Notes: a model not told the origin generated them from the letters alone. DNA of 64,000 nucleotides from Pyropia yezoensis (GCA_009829735.1 CM020619.1:11398375-11462374), one strand, 5' to 3'; numbered from the stretch's first letter, positions 29,380 through 40,690 are shown. Numbers and translations are program-made.

Positions 29380-29858
29380 GGGGGGGGGGGGGTAGGACGG
29401 CGCCCGCCCCTACCCGCGGAGCTACCCTGCGGTTGTGCGCGCGGTGGCGGCGGCGGCGGCGGGGTCGTCTCCGCCACCGCCACCGCCATCGTTTGGCGTG
29501 GCCGCCACTGACACTGGCACTGGTGCACAGCCACCGGGCGGCGCGCCCCACCCGCCCCCCCCCCCCCGTCCTCCCACCGGCTCTCCCACCGGGTGCGCCG
29601 GAGCGACCCCATCCACAGACACCCCTCCCACTTCCCCCACCTCCCATTCGTGGTGGTCGTCGTCGTCCCATCTGGTCCCCCCCCCCTCCACACCTTTCTG
29701 CAGCCCCACCACCACCCCGCTGCCACTCCTTTCCGCACCACGCTCTCTCCGCTCTACCCCGCTCTGTCCCTCAGCCGCTCGACTTTCCGCCCCTACTGTG
29801 CCCCCTCCCCCCCCCCCCCCCCCCCCTCCGGCGCCGTCCCCGACGACGGCGCCCCATC

Positions 29859-30113
29859 ATGGTCGGCCGGGTGCGCCTCGGGCGCCCCCCCCCCCGCCCG
29901 CCCCCCCCGACCTTTTCCGTCCGCCTGCTGGTGCGGCGGCTGGAGCACGTGCCGCTGCCCCACGAGCTGCTGTACGTCAAGTGGAAGCTCCTCGCCCCGC
30001 CGCCGGGGTGCTCCCCCGTGGCGGGCGTCACCCGCGCGGTGGCGGTCGCCGCCAACGCGGCGGTGTGGGACGCCCCGTTTGACCTCACCGCCTGCCTCCC
30101 CGTGGCAGTGACG

Positions 30114-30144
<31 letters not shown>

Positions 30145-30417
30145 CGGCAACAGCCGCCACTGACGCCGCCGCCGCCGCCGCCGCCGCCGCCGAGGGGGGA
30201 GGGGAAGGGGGGGAAGACGGCCCCGTCGCCGCACCCCCCGCCGCCGCCCCCGCACTGCGTCCGGCGGTGCTGCGGCTGAGCGTGCGGGCGCTGCGGGGGG
30301 GGGGCGGGGCGGGGGGGAGGCTGGGCGCCAAGGCCGCCCGCTCGGCTGCGGCGGGGGCCGCCAAGGGAGGGGGCGCCACCCCCGCGGGCGGTGGCACGCG
30401 GGGGAAGGCCACGCAGC

Positions 30418-30469
<52 letters not shown>

Positions 30470-32969
30470 GCCGCCGCCGCTCCTGCTCTCGCGGGCGGGC
30501 GGTCCCGCCGGCGCTGCCGGCGCTGCTGCTGCCGCTGCCGCGGCCGCCACCGCCACTGCCCCCTCCGCCACCGCCGCAGCTCCCGACGCTGTCGCCGCCG
30601 CCGCTGCCGCCGCCGATGGCCTCCTCCACGGCGTCCCCGCCGCCGGTGGCGGTACCGGCGGCAGCGGCGGCGGCCCGGCCCGCGGCCTGGCCATCCCCGC
30701 CAAGGCGCCGCACGAGCGTATTGGGGTGGTGGAGGTGGACCTGGCGGCCATTGCCGCCCGTGGCGCTACAGTAACGCGGGTGGAGCTGCTGCACGAGTCC
30801 CTCCTCAACGCGACGCTGTCGCTGGTGGTGCGGGCCGTCCAGACGGGGGGGGAGCGCCTGGCGTGTGTTGACAGGGGCGTCGGCGACCGCCGCGGAGCGC
30901 TGGGGGGGCACCCGTGCGGCGGTGGGGCGTCTACGCTGCTGCTGCCGGCAACGGCTGACGGCGGCGGCGGTGGCGGCGGTGGCGGCAGATGCGGCGGCGG
31001 CCGCAGGAGGCCGTCGTCCGTGTCGGCGCCCGCAGCGGCAACGGCGGGCGGTGGGGATGGGCGCGGCGGTGGGACTACTGGCGGTGGCCTGCTGCTGCTG
31101 CCGTCGGTGGGCAGCATGCGGCGGTCCGCGTCGACGGTGGCGACGGGGGTGCCCGTGGGGGGGGCCTCCCCGGCGCCCCTGCGGACGGCGCCCCGCTCGG
31201 CCACCGTCGACGGCGTCGCGGCCGCGGCGGCCGCGGCGGCCGTCGCCTGGCCGCGCCCTCCCCGTCGGTGCGCCCCCGCCACCACCGGCGCCCCCCGCGG
31301 CGGCGCCACCACCCTCGGCAGCACCGAGTCGGACGAGGACGGGCTGCCGCCGCCACCGCGGTGGCTGACCGACGTGCTGCCCCCTCTGTCGGCGGCGCCG
31401 TCGCCGCCGCCGTCGCCACCCGATGTGCTCGACAGCGCGTGGTGGGCGGCGGGGTCGGTCGCTCGCGCGGCGGCGGTCGCCGCGGCTGCCGCGACGACCG
31501 CGGCAGAGTCGGCGACCGCCGCCACTGGCGCATCCGCGGCCGCGTGGTCGGCGTGGGCGACCGGCGGGGGCGGTGGTGGAGGGGGGGGGGGGAAGGCCTA
31601 CCCGTCGCTGGGCTCCTCCTCGTCGGGGTGGACACTCGCCAGCACCACAAGCGGCGGCGGCGGCGGTGGCGGTGGCGGCGGTAGCAGCGGCACAGACCCC
31701 ACCAGCAGTGGGCCGGCAGCCACTGCGGCGGGCAAGCGCCGGCCAAAGCGGTGGAGCCTCGACGCCCGCACGCTGGGGCGGCAACGCCGCGCCGCCGCCG
31801 CTGCTGCCACCGCCGCCGCAGCCGCCGCCGTCACGTCTGGCGCGCCGCCACTGCCTGCGGCCGACGCGAGGCTGGCAGCGCGGACGTCGCTCCCGGCGCC
31901 GCCGCTGCCGATGGGGGCTTGGGGCGGCGGCAGCGGCGGGCCCCCCCCTAGAGGGTCCTCCCCTGCCCCACCATCCCTCCCCGCACGGAGGCCGCCGTCG
32001 AGCAGGGCCGCCTCCCCGCCCCGCCTCTGCCCACTCTCGCTGCCGCCACCGCCAGCAGACGCTGCCCGCCCCTCCTCCCACCCCGGGTACGCGCCCTATG
32101 GAGGGTGGCCACCCCCCCGCGACGCCGCGGCGGCGGTGCACGACCACATCCGCGCGACGCGGGCGCGGGCGGCCTTTCCAGCTGCGGTGGTTGCCTCGAG
32201 GGTGGCGGCGGGGGGGGTGGTCGCAACGCTGCTGGCCGCCGCCGGTGCTGCCGTTGGCGACTGGGCCGCCCCTGCGGTCGACGGGGGTGCAGCGTCAGAC
32301 GGCGACGGCGACGGCGACGGCAACGGCGCCGGCGCTGGCGGCTACCGCGATGGCAGCAGCGGCGTCAGCGTTGGCGGGGAGGGGGCGGCCACCCGCCGGT
32401 GGGCGACCGGCTGCGACCACCGCGGCGGCAGCAGCACCGGGAGCAGCAGCCAGTCAGCCAGCGATGCCAGCCTCTCCGCATTTGCAGCGCCCGACGCGGC
32501 GGGCGTGACGGCCGTCTCCCCAGTGGCGTCCTCAGCTGCCATCGTCTTGGCTGCTCCTGCCAACCCCACCTTGCAAGGCACAGCACCATCGTGGCCCTCG
32601 CCCACAACGTTGGGGGGCGGCACGACGGTGCCGTGGAAGGACAGACCCGCGGGCGGCCGGGAGTGGGCACCCGAGCCCAAACTGGCCCCCACCCCACCGT
32701 CCCAGCCGCCGCCACATCCGTCCCCGTCCCCGTCACCACGACCACCGCCACCGACGCCGCCGCTGGCATTGGCTTCTGGGGGGGGAGGGCGACCCCGCCC
32801 GTGGCGCGGCCGCCGTGGCAGAGGCAGCGGCGGCGGCAGCGGGGGTGGCACTGGCGGTAGTGAAGGTGGCGGGGGTGGCGCGGGAGGGGGCGCCACCGCC
32901 GCCCCCCCATGGCCGCCGGGGCAGCAGACGAAGAGGCGGCCGTTTGTGGCAGTGCGGGTGGCCATCTGA
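29859..32969 (+). CDS. NT-C2 domain protein
   Basis: The 1,036-residue product begins with an N-terminal C2-like (NT-C2) domain, as in EEIG1/EHBP1 and plant PMI1-type proteins. Visible landmarks are the first strand TFSVRLLVRRLEHVPLP (about residue 17), LYVKWKL, a VWDAPFDL strand, GVVEVDLAAIA (about 290) and LLHESLLNATLSLVVRAVQ (about 309-327), the usual end of the domain. A poly-Pro/Ala insertion of about 120 residues interrupts it. The other 700 residues are low-complexity Ser/Gly/Ala/Pro with no recognised domain. NT-C2 domains link membranes to actin or microtubules; in plants they act in organelle movement. The start was placed at 29859 because the domain begins there; the frame is open upstream. 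Confidence 0.68.
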
Positions 32970-35239
32970 CTGGGGTTTCCCTCCCCCCCCCCCGGCGGGG
33001 GTGCCCTCTCTGCCAAGCGGGGGGGTGGTTTGCGAGGAAAGCAGGGGATTGGGGGCGAGGCGGGGCAGTAGCGGGTTCCTCCCTACAGGGCTTCTCTGCA
33101 TGTGGATGGTGTCCGTATTTCCGTGCTGTTGGTTCCTGCCGCGTGACTGTTTCCCTCCGCCGGGGCCCTCTACCCGACTTGTACATACCAGTGTAAAAGT
33201 ACTCCACACGAGTCCGAACTTTGGACACGCTTCCGTGGACGCACAGTCGGCTGTCCCGCGCGCCAGAACAGGTGAGGGCGCGGAGGTGCTGGCATACTAC
33301 TCCTCGAGCTTGCCCTTGGCTGGGCTCCTTCCGCAACGACCATAACAGCAGCCGTTCAACCACAATTGGCAAAGCCCGTTGGGAGTCGTGACGCTCCATG
33401 CGCGCGTTCGTCAACCAGCTGCACCGGTGAGCACGTGCGCCCAGCGCGGGGGTCTGGCAGACCCTCGCGGGTGGTAGCCAATGCCCGCGGGCGCCCCGGG
33501 CTGCCGTCCCGAAGGGTGGCGGCGGTGGCAATCCGCAGGGGACCACAGCGGAGAAGCTCAGTAGGCCCTTTTCAGACACCCACTGGAGACGGTTGTGGAC
33601 AGAGCGCCGGCGGTGGCGACGGCGTGCTGCGGCGGTGGCGGAAAATAGAAAGAGGCTCTGGATGAAGCGGCCGGTGCCGCCATCACCCGTAGGCGCATGG
33701 GTTTTTCTCTCCTGTACATACGTCTGTATGTAGGTACTGTACTTTTGCAAGGCACTCTGGGAAGGAGGCCCCAATCAAACCACTCTTGCCCCTCTGTACA
33801 CTCAGTACATACTATAAACATGTACTACAGTACATTCCGGACACGGCGGCGAGGGACGGCGGCATCTTGAGAAACTGCTGACGACTCGTGACGAAGGAAG
33901 ATCAACGTAGGTAATGTATTTGCAACGACCGGAATTTGATGCACTTACCACAACACTTGTCCGTAAGGCCATTGCGTTTCTGAGAACGGGACGCTGTCGC
34001 AAGAGAATGCATGCATTGTGCATCCATTCAAGCTGTTAGAGTGACCCATGGCGGTCTCGGTATCGCAGTCAACCGACCTCTGATTGGCTGCACAGCTCCC
34101 GCATCGTGCCCAGCGGTGATCGCGCGGCCGTGCACCGGGCTCCCGTTGAGCCCACTCGTTTCTGTTCAAAAAAATATATGGGGAGGCCCGCACCGCCACC
34201 GCTCCACGGCGGACCGCGTTTCCCCCCCGCCGGTACGTAGGTTCCGTCGGTGGGCAGCTCTGATCCGCCAAGGCAGCGCGCGCACTCGGCCGCGCGGGCG
34301 CGTGGGCGCGTCGGCTGCCCGCCCAGACCCCGGGGAGAATGGCTGACGGGGACGGCGTACGTTTTCAGCCCCCCCGACGCCTACGCACGCGTCGTCGGCG
34401 CGCTCCCCGCCCGCGGTGAACCGTCAGCCGTGCGCGGTGCGCCCAGCCTCTTGCCCCCCCCACCCCCCCCGCTCACTCCGCGCAAGGCTCCGCACGCACC
34501 CCCCCCCCGCCGAGTCTACCCCCGCCCCAGCCGTCAGGCCCCCGTGCGCGTTGTCTCTGGGGCGCACAATCCCGCTCACTTGCGGCACTGTTTCCCGTTC
34601 GATGGATAGAGGGGGCTGGCTGGCTGCTGGCGGCCCGTGGCGCATCTGAGCATGCAGCGCTCCCCCTTCCTTCCCCTACTCCTCGGCCTCCCCCCCCCCC
34701 CTCCGTGCGTGCCGTTTTCCACTGTAGCGGCTGGGGGTGACGGGCGGGGGAGCGCAAGGGGGGTGGGGGTTGCATGCGCGTGGCGGCGGAGCTGCTGCCG
34801 CACCGGGCGCGCAGGTGTAAAAGGCCGCGCCGCACGGGACCGCGGACGACCGGGAAGGCGGCGGGCGGTGGTGTGCCGGCAGGGGTATCGAGACACGGCT
34901 CTGGGCAGCGGCGGTGGCGACGGCACCGTGGGGAATAGCTGCGGGACCGATCCTGGCAGGGGGAGCGCGGGGTACTTGATAGTGCAAGGGGGAGGAGCAC
35001 GTCCTCTCCTTGCTGCCGCCGCGGCTGGCCAGTCCAACCTGGACGTCAGCCACCGTTGTCGTCTTCACCGGCGTCAACCTTCCGGCCTCGCCGGCTGTCG
35101 GTGGGCTGGCCTTCCCCCTCTCACCACCGCTGTGTGTGTTTTTTCCCCCCTTCACCTAGTTCAAGTATCATAGCCAAGGGCTCATACCAGGCATCATTCG
35201 CTGCTCCCCCCCTAACCCCCCTCTGCCAATCCCCTCGCC
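32970..35239. other. Intergenic region
   Basis: No gene is recognised. It contains a cluster of TGTACTGTAC-like sites at 33733-33835 (four in 100 bp), an A/T-rich AAAAAAATATATG near 34170, and C-homopolymers near 34450 and 34500. The last few hundred bases should hold the promoter of the secreted protein gene. Confidence 0.45.
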
Positions 35240-36793
35240 ATGAACGCCCACTCTCGCTGCCTCGGCAGCACTATGGCCAGCGGTATACCGCCAGCCACCG
35301 CTGCGACGTCGGTGGACGCCCCCTCCGGTGCACCAGCCCAACCCTTCCACCCCGCCTCCCTATCACGGCGCCCCCCACCCGTCCGGCGGTGTCGCAGCGG
35401 TGCCGCTCCCCGCGGCAGGGCGGCGTCCGTCGTGGCCACGGCAGCGGCGGCGGCGGCGGCGGCAGTGGTGGTGGCGGCGTCCCTGGTCACCCGCGCGGCT
35501 GCCCATGGGAGCATGACCGACCCGGTGCCGCGGGGTGTCCTTGGCGGCTCCCGCTTTGCGCCCGGCGCTGAGCACTTCCCTGGCGCCCCCGTGGACTGGA
35601 AGCCCCACTTCCCCGCCGGCGACAAGTCGTCTTCCAGCGGGGCGGGGAAGCGGTCCCAAAAGCGGGCGACGCACAGCGGCATGTGGACGCCCTTTGAGCC
35701 CGCCCGGCGGGGCTTTGAGTGGCGGGCGGGCGTGTGCGGGGACCCCATCCTGGGCGGCCGCGGCGGCGGCGGCGGCGGCGACCACACCCGCGGCGGGCGC
35801 TACTATGGCGGCGCTCGCATTGTACGGACCTACCCCCGCGGCGGCACCCTCCCCGTCTCTATGTACATGGTGCAGACGCACGGCGGGTACGTGGTCGTCC
35901 ACGTGTGCGACGTCAGCCGGTGTGGCGGCGAAATCTCTGGCGACTGCTTTGCCAATGGCCACTGCCGGCGGCTGGAGCGGGAGACGGGCGGCGGCGGCCG
36001 CAACGACGGGTGTGGGGGTGCCCGCGATGGCGACTGCTCCCCTGTCGACCCGGCCCACCCCGACAGGTATGTCATCCCTTGCCCCGCCACGCTGGGCGGC
36101 AAGCGGAAGGTGGGCGGCGAGCGCGGCGGCGCGCGCTTCCGGCTGCCCCCAGACTTTTCTTGCGAGCACTGTGTCCTTCACTGGTACTGGGTGACGGCGA
36201 ACTCATGCAATCCGCCAGGCCACGCCGCCTACTTTAGGGGGTCCCACGCTCCGTCGTGGACGCGCTCTTGCACGCCGCACGGACAGGGCGGCTTCAAGCC
36301 GTCCGTGGGGACTTGTGGAGACGGGCGGAGCGACAATGACTGGCCCGAGGAGTACTACCAGTGTGCAGACATCCGCATTGAAGGGGGTGGTGGCGGCGGC
36401 GGCGGTGGTGGTGGTGGTGGCGGCGGCGGCGGGGTGCCGTCGACCCCCCCACCTCCCTCTGACCCCGCCGCCGGTCTGTGGCTAGTTGCAGACGGCCAAC
36501 AGCGCGAAGAGCTGACCGGCCATGACGGGGTGGTGACCATCGCTGCGGGTGGCTACGGCCACCTCACCTTCCGGGCCATCCCCCCCGGCGGGACGCAGCA
36601 GGGGCCAGTCGTCTTCTCCATCGACGGCCGCCGGGTGTGGCAGGAAAACTCTGCCCCCTACTATATGTACGGCAACCAGGGGGACAACCTGCACTACTGG
36701 CCGGCGGGGCAGGTCATCTGGGGAAGGGAGTTTTCGCTGAAGGTGGAGGCGGGGGGGCACCGCCTCGAGGCCCGCGTGCGACTGAACCGGTGA
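35240..36793 (+). CDS. Secreted LPMO-like chitin-binding type-4 protein
   Basis: The 517-residue product has a long hydrophobic segment ending RAAA, then His-89 of HGSMTDPVPRG. A mature N-terminal His after signal cleavage is the hallmark of lytic polysaccharide monooxygenases, where it forms half of the copper histidine brace. The core (89 to about 380) resembles AA15/AA10-like proteins: WRAGVCGDP-type Cys pairs, CEHCVLHWYWVTANSC at 308, and YYQCADIRI with C375, the usual domain end. A Gly-rich linker (about 379-395) leads to a C-terminal domain of about 115 residues; its VVFSIDGRRVWQENSAPYYMYG and HYWPAG resemble an immunoglobulin-like domain common in bacterial secreted proteins. It probably acts on chitin or cellulose-like wall polysaccharide. 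The start could be Met-12; the second copper His was not assigned. Confidence 0.75.
   Translation: MNAHSRCLGSTMASGIPPATAATSVDAPSGAPAQPFHPASLSRRPPPVRRCRSGAAPRGRAASVVATAAAAAAAAVVVAASLVTRAAAHGSMTDPVPRGVLGGSRFAPGAEHFPGAPVDWKPHFPAGDKSSSSGAGKRSQKRATHSGMWTPFEPARRGFEWRAGVCGDPILGGRGGGGGGDHTRGGRYYGGARIVRTYPRGGTLPVSMYMVQTHGGYVVVHVCDVSRCGGEISGDCFANGHCRRLERETGGGGRNDGCGGARDGDCSPVDPAHPDRYVIPCPATLGGKRKVGGERGGARFRLPPDFSCEHCVLHWYWVTANSCNPPGHAAYFRGSHAPSWTRSCTPHGQGGFKPSVGTCGDGRSDNDWPEEYYQCADIRIEGGGGGGGGGGGGGGGGGVPSTPPPPSDPAAGLWLVADGQQREELTGHDGVVTIAAGGYGHLTFRAIPPGGTQQGPVVFSIDGRRVWQENSAPYYMYGNQGDNLHYWPAGQVIWGREFSLKVEAGGHRLEARVRLNR
36376..36434 (+). repeat. GGT/GGC microsatellite encoding poly-Gly linker
   Basis: An in-frame run of glycine codons joins the LPMO-like domain to the C-terminal domain. 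It is a flexible linker and a likely site of length variation. Confidence 0.8.
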
Positions 36794-37972
36794 GGACCGC
36801 GGGGGGTCGCTGGCCGTCCGGACACGTAGACGTGGACGTGTCCTGTGGGTCGCTCGTCAGCGAGTAACCTGAGGGGGGTTCGGTGTCTATTTTTGTTCCA
36901 CTTCTCACTGCGTGGAGTCCAGAAACACCTCACGCAGGGGGTGCTGTCTTCCCCGCCGCCGCTTCGCCCCCCCCGACCACCTCGCCTGCTTGCCCATGAC
37001 CATGACACCGGGTCCTTCCCCCTGGATCATCAGCCGCCGTTCACAGTGGCATGCGAAACTAAGGGTCGGCGGTGGCCGCAGCGCCGCTAGCGCAACCAGC
37101 CAGGGCCACGCCCCCCTCTGGGGCTCCCCGGCCGGGTGAGGGGGCACCGGGGGGGTGCCCGGCGTCTCGTGAGGGAGGGGCGGGGGGGGGGGTGGAGGGG
37201 CGGGGCACTGGGGTGGCCGTTGGTCCGTGGGGCGTCTCCTTCGTCCGCCCCGTCCGCTACCGCCGCCGCAAACAGAAGTGCCATGCCAATTTGGAATACA
37301 CAATGGGTAAATTGCCACGTGGCCATCGCATGCTCTCGGACCATCTGTTTTCAGCGCGCCCGACCGCGACTGCGACGGCGCGAGGCTACCGTCGCCATCG
37401 ACGACGCGCGGCTCTGATCGAGGGGGCGGGGCGGGGGGGGGGGGGGGGGGCCACGCGCGCCCGTTGTCCCAGGCAGGTCCCCCCGGGCAAGCATCCCGCG
37501 CCGGGGGAGCAACCCCCCGCCACCCCCTCTCCAACGCTCGTGGGGGCGCCGGCGATCTCTCGTCGGCGCCGTCACGCTCCCCCCCCCCCTCCCCGCCGGC
37601 GCCGTCACGCTCCTCCCCCCCCTCCCCGCACACCGACGCGCGCGGGCGCCGCGCGCCTGCGTGGGGGGAAGGGCCGGACAAGCATCGCCGCCGCCGCCGT
37701 TGCCACCGCCTCCGCTGCCACTGGCCGCCACCGCTGCCATCACTAGCCTTCGGCACCACGTGGGGTTGCTCCCCACAATCTCACTCCTGCCGCCACCCCC
37801 CCCCCCACCTCTCCTCTCCACCCCGTGCCCCCCTCCCTCTGCAGTGTGTGCGCCTTTCACCCCGGAGGGTGGTCTGGTTTTGGGGGGGGAAGAGGGTGTT
37901 CGGGGTGGGGGGGGAGTCTTGTTTTTTCTTTTCCCGCGTCGCCCCGCGCGCGCCCCCACGGCGTTGGATATC
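36794..37972. other. Intergenic region
   Basis: No gene is recognised between the secreted protein gene and the RUS gene. It is GC-rich with G/C runs near 37170, 37430, 37585 and 37800. A frame in phase with the RUS gene is open from 37661 but encodes low-complexity Pro/Leu sequence. Confidence 0.45.
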
Positions 37973-40690
37973 ATGGCGGCGGCCTTTATCGGCGGCGGCG
38001 GCGGCGTGCCGGTCACGGCGGCGCGGCGGCCGGCGGCGTGGCCGTCGGTGACGGCGGCCGTCGCGCGGCTGCCGCCGCTGCCGCCGCCACCGGTGATGGC
38101 GGCTGCGTCGATGGTTGCGGCGGCTGCCGTCGCCCCGCGCCCGACCGCCGGCCGCCCGCATGGCCGCCGGGGCATTGCCGCCGCCGCTGCCGCTGCTGCT
38201 GCAGCTGCTGCTTTCGTCTCTGCGGCCGCTGTCCCGCCCGCCGCCACTGCCCCCGCCGCAGCGGCGGCCGCCGGTGCCGCCGGTGCTGCTGCTGCCGCGA
38301 CCGCCCCCCGCGCCGCGGCCGCGGCGGCCACCGCGGCGGCCACTGCGCCCGACGGCGGGCCGGCCCCCCCCCGCCAGGACCGGGGCGGGGGTGCGAGGAT
38401 AGCGGTCGTGTGGCTCCACCCCGGCTGCCTTCGCGTGTACGACAATGCGGCGCTGGTGGCGGCGGCGGCACTCGGCCCCGGCTGGGCGGTCCTCCCCGTC
38501 GCGACGGTCCCGTCGGGTGGGGCGGGGGCTGCCGTGGCCGCGGCGGTGGCGGACCTCGGCCGCTCCCTCCGCGCCCGCGGGAGTGACCTGGTGCTGCGGC
38601 CGGTAGGCGGCGGGGTAGGGGGGGGCGGTGCAGGCGGCGCCGCCGCCGCTGCCGCGATCGACGCGGCCTGTGCGGCGGTCGGCGCGGAGGTGCTCGTCGC
38701 GTTTGGGCCGCCGGGGGGAGGGGGGGTGCCCGTCGCGGCTGCTGCGTCGGTGCGCCGCACCGTGTGGGTGATGGCGTCGGCGGTGGGGGCGCCGCCGCTA
38801 CCCCCACCGCCGGCGCTGCCGCCGATGCCACCCATGGCCGCGGCGCTGGTGGGCGCACTGACGGATGTGGAGGGGGGTGCGGCGGCGGGAGTGGCAGCAG
38901 CTGGCGGGCGCGGTGCAGACCCTGGCGAAACCGCCGCGAGGAGACGGCTCGCCGCCCACGTGGCGCGGGCCTGGCCGGTGGCCGCGGTCGCGGCTGCGGT
39001 CGCGCCGGCGGTGGTCATGCGCCATTTTGGACGGGAGCTGGCGGTTGGCTCCCTTTCCCCCTGCTCCATCGCGGCGGCGTGCCGGTTGAGGGGGGGGCTG
39101 GCTGGGCGCGCCGCCGGGGGCGCCTCCCACTTGGCGCGGGCGGCGGGCTGCGGCGGCGGCATTGCGCCGCGGGGGGCGGCGCTCGCGCTGGGCTCCATGT
39201 CCCCAGGCGCGGTGGCGCTGTCGGGTGTGGCCGCGTATGAGCTCCGTGGGGGCAGCCGGAAACGGCTGGTGTGGGACGACTCGGACGGGACGGGCCGGTT
39301 TGTGCTGCAGGACAAGACGCGCCCCGACGGCCCCTCGGGAGAGCTGTTTGGCACCCACGGCGCGGCCGCCGACGTGCGTGCGTCGGTCGTCTCCTTCTTC
39401 ACCCACGCCTTCTTCCCCGAGGACGTCACCCCGGACTACTACTCCTTTACTGCGTGGCGGTTTTTCCAGCGCTGCGTCTCGGCGACGGTAGGCGTCTTTG
39501 GAACCCAGGCGCTTCTGCTTGCGCTGGGCATCAAGTCGGGACGGCTGGGGCAGGCGGCCGCTATCTCGTGGGTGCTCAAGGACGGCCTCGGGCGAGTAGG
39601 CAAGATGCTATGGGCGGGTAGCGTCGGGCGGGACTTTGACGTGGACCCCCGTCGCTGGCGGTTTCGGTCGGCGCTCATGTACGCGGCGGGCAATGGCCTC
39701 GAGATTGTGACGCAGATCTTCCCCGCCTCCTTCCTGGTGGTTGCCACGGGAGCCAACACGCTCAAGCAGGTGTCCATGCTGACGGCCTCCGCGACCCGCA
39801 ACGCCATGTACCGGTCCTTCGGGGGCAAGGCGCAGAACATCGCCAACATTACTGCAAAGGGGGAGGCCCAGATTGTGGTCGCCGACCTCATTGGCATGAC
39901 CTGCGGTATCCAACTCTCCAAGGCACTGGGCGCGGGTCGGCAAGGCAACATCAACGTCTTTATTGCCTATGTGGTGCTGTCCGCCGTAGATGTCCTCGCC
40001 ATCTACCAGGAGCTCCGGCAGGTGGTGTTCCGGACGATCAACCCTGAGCGCCTGGGAATGACCGTGGCCGCGTATGTGGAGAGCGGCACCGTGCCGCCAC
40101 CACCAGTTGTGAGCCGTCTGGAGCCCATCTTCCTCCCGCCCGTCTATGATCACCGGCAGATTTTCGTGCCGCTGAGCCGCCTAGCCGCCACGCCTGCCGA
40201 GCTCACCCGCACTCTCCGAGCCTTCCGGGGAGAGAAGTACGCTATCCACTGTGTGCGTGACGGGGATGCCAAGGCCCGTGCATCAGGCCTGACGTGTAAG
40301 GTGGCGCTGCGGGAGGATGCTACCAATATGGACGTCTTGCGATCGATGCTGGCCGTCGGCTATGCCTCGTTTGTGCCCGCCGCCGACGGGGGCGAGGGAG
40401 CAGCTACCGACGCCACCTCTACCGTCGCCACTGTGCCGCCACATTCTGCCGCGGCGGCGGATGTGCCAGGGGCTGCCGCCATCCAGCCGCCGCGGCCATT
40501 CTTTGGACAGGCGCCCCGCCTGTGGCGCCGCCGCCCCGCACCCGTCAACGGCAGTGTCCACGCACGGGTGGTGGCTGCCAACCAGCGCGCCTCACGGGCG
40601 GCTTCTGAGTTTTTGTCGGCGCTGAGGGCGAGCGGGTGGGACGTGGACCACCTACTGCTGAGTACGATCAAGCGACGGGCATCCTGGTAG
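37973..40690 (+). CDS. RUS (DUF647) protein with photolyase-like N-terminal part
   Basis: The C-terminal half of this 905-residue product is a clear ROOT UV-B SENSITIVE/DUF647 protein: GRFVLQDKTRPDG, FFPEDVTPDYYSFTAWRF, ISWVLKDGLGRVGKMLWAG, FDVDPRRWRFRSAL and NGLEIVTQIFPASFL from about residue 428 to 770, with several membrane-like helices. RUS proteins act in UV-B responses, auxin and vitamin B6 balance in plants. Residues 1-130 are Ala-rich and may carry a plastid transit peptide. Residues 142-250 (IAVVWLHPGCLRVYDNAALVAA, LPVATV, LGRSLRARGSDLVLR, then a helix and GAEVLVAFG) match the alpha/beta antenna domain of photolyases and cryptochromes. LAVGSLSP (about 352) and ALALGSMSP (about 404) resemble the LALGCLSP block of their FAD domain. 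The rest of the FAD domain is absent. The fusion is read from one frame without a break. Confidence 0.85.
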   Translation: MAAAFIGGGGGVPVTAARRPAAWPSVTAAVARLPPLPPPPVMAAASMVAAAAVAPRPTAGRPHGRRGIAAAAAAAAAAAAFVSAAAVPPAATAPAAAAAAGAAGAAAAATAPRAAAAAATAAATAPDGGPAPPRQDRGGGARIAVVWLHPGCLRVYDNAALVAAAALGPGWAVLPVATVPSGGAGAAVAAAVADLGRSLRARGSDLVLRPVGGGVGGGGAGGAAAAAAIDAACAAVGAEVLVAFGPPGGGGVPVAAAASVRRTVWVMASAVGAPPLPPPPALPPMPPMAAALVGALTDVEGGAAAGVAAAGGRGADPGETAARRRLAAHVARAWPVAAVAAAVAPAVVMRHFGRELAVGSLSPCSIAAACRLRGGLAGRAAGGASHLARAAGCGGGIAPRGAALALGSMSPGAVALSGVAAYELRGGSRKRLVWDDSDGTGRFVLQDKTRPDGPSGELFGTHGAAADVRASVVSFFTHAFFPEDVTPDYYSFTAWRFFQRCVSATVGVFGTQALLLALGIKSGRLGQAAAISWVLKDGLGRVGKMLWAGSVGRDFDVDPRRWRFRSALMYAAGNGLEIVTQIFPASFLVVATGANTLKQVSMLTASATRNAMYRSFGGKAQNIANITAKGEAQIVVADLIGMTCGIQLSKALGAGRQGNINVFIAYVVLSAVDVLAIYQELRQVVFRTINPERLGMTVAAYVESGTVPPPPVVSRLEPIFLPPVYDHRQIFVPLSRLAATPAELTRTLRAFRGEKYAIHCVRDGDAKARASGLTCKVALREDATNMDVLRSMLAVGYASFVPAADGGEGAATDATSTVATVPPHSAAAADVPGAAAIQPPRPFFGQAPRLWRRRPAPVNGSVHARVVAANQRASRAASEFLSALRASGWDVDHLLLSTIKRRASW

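Larger units (their letters stand above)
25502..29858. other. 4.3-kb intergenic region with MITEs and G/C tracts
   Basis: I see no confident gene here. It holds two miniature inverted-repeat elements (27211-27325 and 27551-27701), several GTACTGTAC-type sites (near 25790, 26845 and 26997), a G/C-homopolymer stretch at 28140-28345, and a triplicated 40-bp unit at 29260-29379. A frame in phase with the downstream NT-C2 gene is open from 28401, but it encodes only Pro/Gly/Arg-rich sequence before 29859. Confidence 0.5.

Noticed and set aside
28401-29858. 486-codon in-frame extension upstream of the NT-C2 gene
   Set aside because: Low complexity throughout, crosses a triplicated 40-bp repeat, and the conserved domain begins right after the ATG at 29859.
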